From Novosphingobium rosa NBRC 15208 (GTDB lineage: Bacteria > Pseudomonadota > Alphaproteobacteria > Sphingomonadales > Sphingomonadaceae): 64,000 bases of DNA. Location of the stretch: positions 38,055-102,054 of the forward strand of contig NZ_BCZE01000027.1 in NCBI RefSeq assembly GCF_001598555.1. The letters run 5' to 3'. Shown in pieces: positions 58,886-64,000 of this stretch (its first letter is position 1; each line of letters begins with the position of its first letter). The position numbers and the translations under genes were made by a program. The notes below the pieces were generated by a model, which was not told the DNA's origin, did not search any database, and was given only the letters and a program-made list of their open reading frames with translations.

Positions 58886-60466
58886 ATGCCCCGCACGCTG
58901 CTGCTCGCCCCTGCCCTGCTTGCCCCTGCCCTGCTTGCCCCTGCCCTGCTTGCCCCTGCCCTTCTTACCATGGCGCAACCCGCCCTCGCCGCGCCCCTGC
59001 CGGACGTTGTCCTCACCGGCACGCTTCACGACAGCGATCGCGCCACCTACCGGGAACTGCCCTTCGATGTTCCGGCGGGCGTGACGAAGATGACCATCGA
59101 TGTCGACGGCGCCGATCCTTCCAAAGGCACCTATCTGGTGCTGGGCGTTTACGATCCGCAGCGCGAACGCGGCTGGGGCGGCGCCATCAAGCCGCATATC
59201 ACGCTGGCCGAAACCTTCGCCTCCACCTCCTATCTGCCCGGCCCTCTGCCTGCCGGACGCTGGCGGCTGAGCGTGGCGGTGGCCTTCATCAAGCCGGGCA
59301 ATGTCACGCCTTACAAGGTCACGGTCCATTTCGATCAAGGCCCTGCCGCGCAGGTGCTCGATCCCGGCGTGAAGAAGGCGGGGCCGGGCTGGTATCGCGG
59401 CGATTTCCACGTCCATACCGGCCAGAGCGATGCCCAGTGCCGCTCCGTCCCCGGCGGCAAGGCGGTGCCGTGTCCGGTCTGGCATTCGCTGAAGGCGGCC
59501 TATGACAAGGGGCTCGATTTCGTCTCGGTATCCGACCACAATGTCACCTCGCACTATGCCGAGCTGGCGCAGGACGCCCCCTATTTCGACAGCATGCTGG
59601 TGATCCCGGGCCGCGAAATGACCACGCAATACGGCCATTTCAATCTGACCGGCATCACGGATTTCATCGACTTTCGCGTCGGCGGCGCCGGCTATCCATC
59701 GGTGAACGCCATCTTCGACGCCGCCAAACCGACAGGCGCGCTGATCTCCCTCAACCACCCCGAAATCCCCACGGGCGAAACTTGCCTCGGCTGCGGCTGG
59801 TCGGCGCCTGACACCGATTTCAAGCGGGTCGATGCCATCGAGGTCGCCAATGGCGGGATCGCCGCCGATGCGGGCGGCCATTTCGACGATGGCTCAGGAT
59901 CCGGCACGGCATGGTGGGAGGCACAGCTTAACAAGGGCCATCACCTCACCGGCATCGGCGGCAGCGACAACCACGATCCGCTCGATGGCCGGGCGGGCAC
60001 CTCGCCGGTGGGCGGGCAATCGCCGGTGGGGATGCCCGCCACGGTGGTCTTCGCCCAGAACCTGTCTCAGCGCGATCTTCTTGCCGGGGTGCGCTCGGGC
60101 CGGGTGTTCATCGATCTGGGCGGCGCCAATCCCGCGCATCTGCTCGATATGGCAGCCGGCGTCAAAGGCGGGCCGATGGCGCCCATGGGGTCGACGCTGG
60201 AGCGCGGCGCCTGTCTGGCGGTGGCAGGTCAGGTGCATGTGCGCGGCGAGAAGGGCGCGCATGTCGATCTGATCGTGGATGGCCGCCATCAGGGGCTGCC
60301 GGGCGGAGGAGCAATCGCCTCGGACGAGGCCACCATCGATTTCACCCTGCCCGCCGCGATCCAGGCCCGCTGGTTTCGAGCCGATGTGCGCGGCGCCGAT
60401 GGCAAGCGCCTGCTGATCGGAAATCCGATCTATCTTGAAACGCGCAAGGCTTGCGCGAAACCCTGA
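58886..60466 (+). CDS. exported PHP/CehA-McbA-type metallohydrolase
   Basis: A 526-residue protein. The signal peptide contains four tandem APALL units (residues 8-27) followed by MAQPALAAP. A beta-sandwich domain occupies about residues 35-160. The PHP domain has WYRGDFHVHTGQSDA (HxH), DFVSVSDHN, LVIPGREMTTQYGHF, SLNHPEIP and GIGGSDNHDP, giving the metal ligand set of polymerase-and-histidinol-phosphatase-type phosphoesterases. A further small domain follows (LERGACLAVAGQVHVRGEKGAHVDLIVDG). It is last in the receptor-PLC-PHP unit and probably takes phosphate from the lipase product, in the periplasm or outside. Confidence 0.87.
   Translation: MPRTLLLAPALLAPALLAPALLAPALLTMAQPALAAPLPDVVLTGTLHDSDRATYRELPFDVPAGVTKMTIDVDGADPSKGTYLVLGVYDPQRERGWGGAIKPHITLAETFASTSYLPGPLPAGRWRLSVAVAFIKPGNVTPYKVTVHFDQGPAAQVLDPGVKKAGPGWYRGDFHVHTGQSDAQCRSVPGGKAVPCPVWHSLKAAYDKGLDFVSVSDHNVTSHYAELAQDAPYFDSMLVIPGREMTTQYGHFNLTGITDFIDFRVGGAGYPSVNAIFDAAKPTGALISLNHPEIPTGETCLGCGWSAPDTDFKRVDAIEVANGGIAADAGGHFDDGSGSGTAWWEAQLNKGHHLTGIGGSDNHDPLDGRAGTSPVGGQSPVGMPATVVFAQNLSQRDLLAGVRSGRVFIDLGGANPAHLLDMAAGVKGGPMAPMGSTLERGACLAVAGQVHVRGEKGAHVDLIVDGRHQGLPGGGAIASDEATIDFTLPAAIQARWFRADVRGADGKRLLIGNPIYLETRKACAKP
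58907..58966 (+). repeat. 15-bp tandem repeat inside a signal peptide
   Basis: Four adjacent copies of GCCCCTGCCCTGCTT (58907-58921, 58922-58936, 58937-58951, 58952-58966). The first three are identical and the fourth has one substitution. Each encodes APALL within the hydrophobic core of the PHP protein's signal peptide, so copy-number change keeps the frame. Confidence 0.95.
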
Positions 60467-60522
60467 CCCCCTGACAGACCATCCACCTTCGTCGCCCTTA
60501 TCGTTGACCGGCGTATCACCGA

Positions 60523-62025
60523 TCAGCCGGGGGCGGCGTTGGGGAAAGGCAAGTCTTCGAGGAGGCGGACCGCATTGCGCCCGCCGCGCTTGGCCTCATA
60601 GAGCGCCTCATCAGCACGTGACAACAGCGCTTCGGGGGTGTTGGCCTTGGTCATACGCCCCCAGCCAACACCGATGCTGACGGTGACGACACCGCCCTCA
60701 GCCGGTGAAGGCAGCGCCATATTCAGCACGCAAAGCCGCATGATCTCCGCCAGATCCCTGGCCTGATGCGCGTCACAGGCGGGCAGGATCGCCACGAATT
60801 CCTCGCCGCCGTAACGCGCCACGAAATCGCCCGCCCGGGTGGCGCAGGAAGCCAGCGCCTTCGCCACATCGCGCAGGCGGCAATCGCCTTCGGGATGTCC
60901 GAACCGATCGTTGAGTTGCTTGAAATGATCGATGTCGATCATCAGGATCGCCAGAGAGCCCCCGCTACGGCAGGCACGCGCCCATTCAGCCTGAAGGGCG
61001 ACGTCAAAGCTGCGCCGATTGGGCAGGGCGGTCAGGCCGTCGGTCCGCGAGAGCGCATCCAGCCTGTCCCGCTCCTCGAGATTGCGCAGATGCGCCAGAA
61101 TGTTTCGCAAGCCATAAACCAGCGTTGCCAGCGCGAACCCGGCCATCGTCCACACCGGATGCGTCCAGACCAGCGCCGTTGCCACCGCGAGCAAAGTGGC
61201 GGGCAACATCAGCGGACTGGCCGCCTGCACCAGCCTTTCGCGCCTGAGGGGAATCTGGACGGGGCGATCCTGCGTGGGTTGCGCATGGGCCGCCATCACC
61301 ATCAGCGCCAGAAACGGAAGATCGATGATCACATCGACCATATCGCCGAAATCGGCGTTTTCCTGCCAGTGGTTGATATAGGCGGCTGTCATCAGGTAAA
61401 GCAGCGCATAGACCGAAAGGGCCTTGAAAAACGCCCGCTCGGCAGCATCGCGGCAGGCAGAAAAGCGAACCAGCGCGAAAACCGCGATGAAGACATTCTC
61501 GATATCGAACATCCGCGCCAATTTGCCGGCGCCCTCCACGCTGGCGCCCGCCATCGTCGAGAATGTGGAGGTATGGGCGAAGAACAGCCCCCCCAGCGCC
61601 GCAGCAAGTATGGCATCGACCAGTCTCACCGGCCAGGCTTCGCTGGTGGGGCTGGCTGTGGCGAAGATAATGGGCACGCCATAAAGGACGAAAAGCAGCA
61701 TGGAGGCGATCGACTCCCCCGTGACATTGCCAAGCGCGAGATAGACCAACACATTGGCAGCCATCCCTCCGGCCCATAAGAGCATGGCCAGCGCGAGCAG
61801 CAACCAACCCTGTGCCGCCCCGGCCCTGCCTCGCCACCAGCACAGCAAGCCCGCGATAAGCGGAGCCAGCGTGAGAAAACCCAGCGAAACGACGGATTTG
61901 TGTTCAGGGATCGCCTGCCCGGCAAAGGCATGACACATCATGAACGCGCAGGGCAGGCCATATCGCCACCCCCTGAGCCCTGGGAAAACCATGGCAAGCT
62001 GACCAGGGGCGAAGCGTGCCTCCAT
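60523..62025 (-). CDS. membrane diguanylate cyclase
   Basis: A 500-residue protein. The N-terminal half holds about eight predicted membrane helices (for example VVSLGFLTLAPLIAGLLCW, WLLLALAMLLWAGGMAANVLVYLAL, LVDAILAAALGGLFFAHT). A GGDEF domain follows from about residue 340 (SRTDGLTALPNRRSFDVALQAEW, LAILMIDIDHFKQLNDRFGHPEGD, FVARYGGEEFVAIL, VSIGVG, RADEALYEAKRGGRNAV). GGEEF is an active signature, and RAGD five residues before it is an intact inhibitory site. ATG 62025 has GGAGAG. It makes cyclic di-GMP, linking an unknown membrane signal to biofilm or motility. Confidence 0.92.
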   Translation of the reverse strand: MEARFAPGQLAMVFPGLRGWRYGLPCAFMMCHAFAGQAIPEHKSVVSLGFLTLAPLIAGLLCWWRGRAGAAQGWLLLALAMLLWAGGMAANVLVYLALGNVTGESIASMLLFVLYGVPIIFATASPTSEAWPVRLVDAILAAALGGLFFAHTSTFSTMAGASVEGAGKLARMFDIENVFIAVFALVRFSACRDAAERAFFKALSVYALLYLMTAAYINHWQENADFGDMVDVIIDLPFLALMVMAAHAQPTQDRPVQIPLRRERLVQAASPLMLPATLLAVATALVWTHPVWTMAGFALATLVYGLRNILAHLRNLEERDRLDALSRTDGLTALPNRRSFDVALQAEWARACRSGGSLAILMIDIDHFKQLNDRFGHPEGDCRLRDVAKALASCATRAGDFVARYGGEEFVAILPACDAHQARDLAEIMRLCVLNMALPSPAEGGVVTVSIGVGWGRMTKANTPEALLSRADEALYEAKRGGRNAVRLLEDLPFPNAAPG

Positions 62026-62486
62026 ATCCGTTTCTCTCCAGAGACCTTCTGGCCTCAAGGATGGGCTCGTCTGGTTAGGAAAGGGTAATGAACTGCCTGA
62101 AAGTCCCTGCGAGTTGTCCCGCGCAGATCGAATTAACAAAAATTATCACGCGCCCGCCTGGTTTACGCCGAATTTCAAAGAGCTGCATCTTCGGGCGCAA
62201 GAGAGAAAATGCATACATTTCCATTATTTCGCATGCAAGGCTGAGAGCGCTCTCTTCTCCCCCCCTTCTTCAGACTTTCCCGCCTTGCTTATCTTACTCA
62301 GACCCCAGACAGGCCTCGCCGGCAAAGTTCCGGTGATCGATCACCTCACGCCTGCCGACATCGATGACATCGCAGGCAAGGCGGCCACACGCTTTGCCAA
62401 AGATGCCGATCTGCTGATCAGCGATACCGTCGATCCGGGACCAGATGAGCGTTGCTGTCACGTTGCGCGCAGCGGCGCGCCATGTT
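62026..62486. other. intergenic region before the diguanylate cyclase
   Basis: 461 bases between two minus-strand genes. It is AT-richer near 62140-62240. A short GC hairpin (GCGCGC, AGCG, GCGCGC at 62465-62480) just past the sugar-porter stop may end that transcript weakly. Several open frames cross it but none has a ribosome site or recognisable family sequence. Confidence 0.4.
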
Positions 62487-63851
62487 TCAACCGACGTGAA
62501 TGTCCTCAAGCACGATGCCATTGGTTTCGGGCATGGCTTTCCAGGTCCAGATCAGCTGCAGGATCATCATCGCGCCGAAAAACACAAAGACCCATCCCCC
62601 CACCTTCGCGGCAAAAACCGGAAAGAGCCAGGTAATCGCCGCCGCCATCACCCAATGCGTCGTGCTGCCCAGCGCCTGCCCCTTGCCACGCACAGCGCTG
62701 GGAAAGACTTCCGAGATAAAGACCCAGATCACCGCGCCCTGAGACACCGCAAAGGCCGCGATAAAACCAAGCAACCCCGCCAGGATCAGCGATCCATTGG
62801 GCGCCGCGGCCTCCAGCTGATAGCCGACCAGCAACAGCGCCCCCGCACATAGCACCGAACCGACATAAAGCAGGGGCTTGCGACCGAACCGGTCGATCAG
62901 GAACAGGGCAAGGATCGTGAAGGCAAAATTGGTGCCCCCCACCGCGATCGACTGAAGCAGCGCACTGTCTCCCTTCGCCCCGGCGAGTTGAAAGATCTTC
63001 GGCGCGTAATAAAGCAGCGCATTGATGCCGGAGAGCTGATTGAACATGGCGATCGCCACCGCGCAGGCCACAGGCTTGCGATAGGTGGCGCCGAACAGCC
63101 TTGTCTCCACCGCCCCCGTCAGCTGCGCCCCGGCCTCCTGAATGCGAGCCAGTTCGGATCGCGGATCGGCAAAGCCCAGCCGCTGCAACACGCGCTCGGC
63201 TTTCTCGGGCAGGCCGTTGATCGCCAGCCAGCGCGGGCTTTCGGGCAAAAGCAGCGTCATCAGCAGATAGAGCGCCGAGGGCAAGGCCACGATGCCGAAC
63301 ATCCAGCGCCATGCCACGCTTTCCGCCACCAGCTTGGAGACCGCATAGTTGGAGAGGAAGGCCAGCAAAATGCCCAGCACGATGTTGAACTGGTTGAGGG
63401 CCACCAGCCGCCCTCTGAACCGGGCCGGAGACACCTCGGCGATATAGATCGGCGTCACCACCGAAGCCGCACCAATGGCAAGTCCGCCCAGCGAGCGGAA
63501 GGCGATCAGCACAGGCCATTGATCGGCCAGCCCCGTGCCCAGCGCCGAGATGACATAGCAGATCGCCACCACCAGCATCACCTTGCGGCGACCGAAGCGG
63601 TCCGCCGGCGCTCCTGCGATCAGCGAGCCCAGAACCGTGCCGATCAGCGCGGAGGCCACCGTGAAGCCCAGCATCGCCTCGCTCAGCCCGAAATGCGCCT
63701 GCAAGGGCTGGGTCGCGCCGGAGATGACAGCCGTGTCGAAACCGAACAGCAGCCCGCCCAGCGCCGCCCCGGCCGCGCTCAGGACAATCGACACGGTGAT
63801 ATGCGCCTCATTGGCCTCGTCCGCGGCCTGCGGTGGAAGGGGGCTATGCAT
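62487..63851 (-). CDS. sugar-porter family MFS transporter
   Basis: A 454-residue, 12-helix sugar:H+ symporter. Family signatures: GGLLFGFDTAVISGA in helix 1, ADRFGRRKVML, RSLGGLAIGAASVVTPIYIAEVSPARFRGRLVALNQ (PESPR/RGR-type block), LLPESPRWLAINGLPEKA, QLSGINALLYYAPKIF, IDRFGRKPLLYVGS and VFISEVFPSAVRGKGQAL. The motifs fit XylE/GalP-like carriers. The ATG overlaps the stop of an upstream gene (ATGCATAG), with AGGA before it. Substrate probably a hexose or pentose. Confidence 0.92.
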   Translation of the reverse strand: MHSPLPPQAADEANEAHITVSIVLSAAGAALGGLLFGFDTAVISGATQPLQAHFGLSEAMLGFTVASALIGTVLGSLIAGAPADRFGRRKVMLVVAICYVISALGTGLADQWPVLIAFRSLGGLAIGAASVVTPIYIAEVSPARFRGRLVALNQFNIVLGILLAFLSNYAVSKLVAESVAWRWMFGIVALPSALYLLMTLLLPESPRWLAINGLPEKAERVLQRLGFADPRSELARIQEAGAQLTGAVETRLFGATYRKPVACAVAIAMFNQLSGINALLYYAPKIFQLAGAKGDSALLQSIAVGGTNFAFTILALFLIDRFGRKPLLYVGSVLCAGALLLVGYQLEAAAPNGSLILAGLLGFIAAFAVSQGAVIWVFISEVFPSAVRGKGQALGSTTHWVMAAAITWLFPVFAAKVGGWVFVFFGAMMILQLIWTWKAMPETNGIVLEDIHVG

Positions 63852-64000
63852 GGGTGCTGTCCTGCGTGAGAGCGTCATGGGCGGCGGATGGCGCGGCATG
63901 CCAATGCATCGGCCATTGGCGCGTGGCGGTGCGATAGGCCATGGCCAAGGCGCCGGTGAGGCCTGCCGAAGGGCCCGCCGTGGGCGCCGCGACATAGGCC
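63844..64000 (-). CDS. 3' end of an unidentified gene upstream of the sugar porter
   Basis: On the minus strand an open frame enters at 64000 and ends with TAG at 63844-63846, overlapping the porter's start by 8 bases. The visible 51 residues include AYVAAPTAGPSAGLTGALAMAYR and QWPMHWHAAPSAAHD. The overlap with a sugar transporter suggests a sugar-metabolism enzyme such as a kinase or lactonase, but the fragment is too short to name. Confidence 0.6.
   Translation of the reverse strand, partial: AYVAAPTAGPSAGLTGALAMAYRTATRQWPMHWHAAPSAAHDALTQDSTHA

Noticed and set aside
62294..62521. Possible small gene on the minus strand after the sugar porter
   Set aside because: It overlaps the porter's 3' end, has no ribosome site and resembles no known family.
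1..64000. Insertion sequence or phage origin of the duplicated modules
   Set aside because: No transposase, integrase, terminal inverted repeats with target duplications, or tRNA-associated attachment site was seen; the duplications are described only as paralogy.

Overview
The window is GC-rich DNA with long antisense open frames, dense short-spaced operons, many TonB-dependent receptors and a lignin-type aromatic catabolic gene set. That combination points to an alphaproteobacterium of the Sphingomonadaceae (Novosphingobium/Sphingobium-like). This assignment is inferred from gene families and synteny; no rRNA or other marker is present. No tRNA, rRNA, CRISPR array, transposase or phage gene was found.

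Region 1 (1-24.7 kb): handling of methoxylated aromatics and one-carbon (C1) units. At the left edge is a metF-purU cassette whose third gene, folD, is a frameshifted and truncated remnant. It faces a minus-strand set: a Tat-exported metallo-beta-lactamase-fold (MBL) hydrolase, a LigM/DesA-type O-demethylase paralogue and a TonB receptor. A VanA-type Rieske oxygenase, an OprB-like porin and a second TonB receptor follow. Next come a LigB-type extradiol dioxygenase, its MFS transporter, a GlcG/HbpS-type protein, a DUF985 cupin and a LysR regulator. The intact cassette is ligM-metF-purU-folD-folB-pabB-MFS (17.4-24.7 kb). It would move a methyl group from an aryl ether onto tetrahydrofolate (THF), oxidise it to formyl-THF, release formate, and also supply folate precursors.

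Region 2 (24.7-42.5 kb, all minus strand): a catabolic island. It holds a second LigB-type dioxygenase plus MFS module, a LigJ-like hydratase, a LigI-like amidohydrolase, an HpcH/HpaI aldolase, a ThDP-dependent enzyme, two 4,5-dihydroxyphthalate-decarboxylase-like proteins and another MFS exporter. The island is framed by two paralogous pairs of PD40 beta-propeller plus 7-bladed lactonase-like protein, one pair apparently cytosolic and the other exported. Three copies of a structured intergenic repeat lie immediately downstream of stop codons here. Two of the copies share a hairpin with compensatory base changes.

Region 3 (42.5-52.6 kb): a LysR-type regulator with two N-terminal helix-turn-helix domains beside an AT-rich promoter region, a chemoreceptor, a LysR/SDR/aldo-keto reductase set, a TetR regulator with a palindromic operator candidate, a second Tat-exported MBL hydrolase and an AlgE-like outer-membrane porin.

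Region 4 (52.7-64 kb): a siderophore receptor, then TonB receptor - Ca2+-dependent phosphoinositide phospholipase C - PHP/CehA-type phosphoesterase (probably phosphorus scavenging), a membrane diguanylate cyclase, a sugar-porter MFS gene and the 3' end of an unidentified upstream gene.

Working model: methoxyaromatics enter through TonB receptors, porins and MFS permeases. They are demethylated by THF-dependent enzymes, or oxidatively by the Rieske enzyme. The rings are cleaved by the LigB-type dioxygenases and the products processed by hydratase, lactonase, aldolase and decarboxylase steps, while methyl groups leave through the folate cassette. Substrates are inferred from families, not shown by the sequence.
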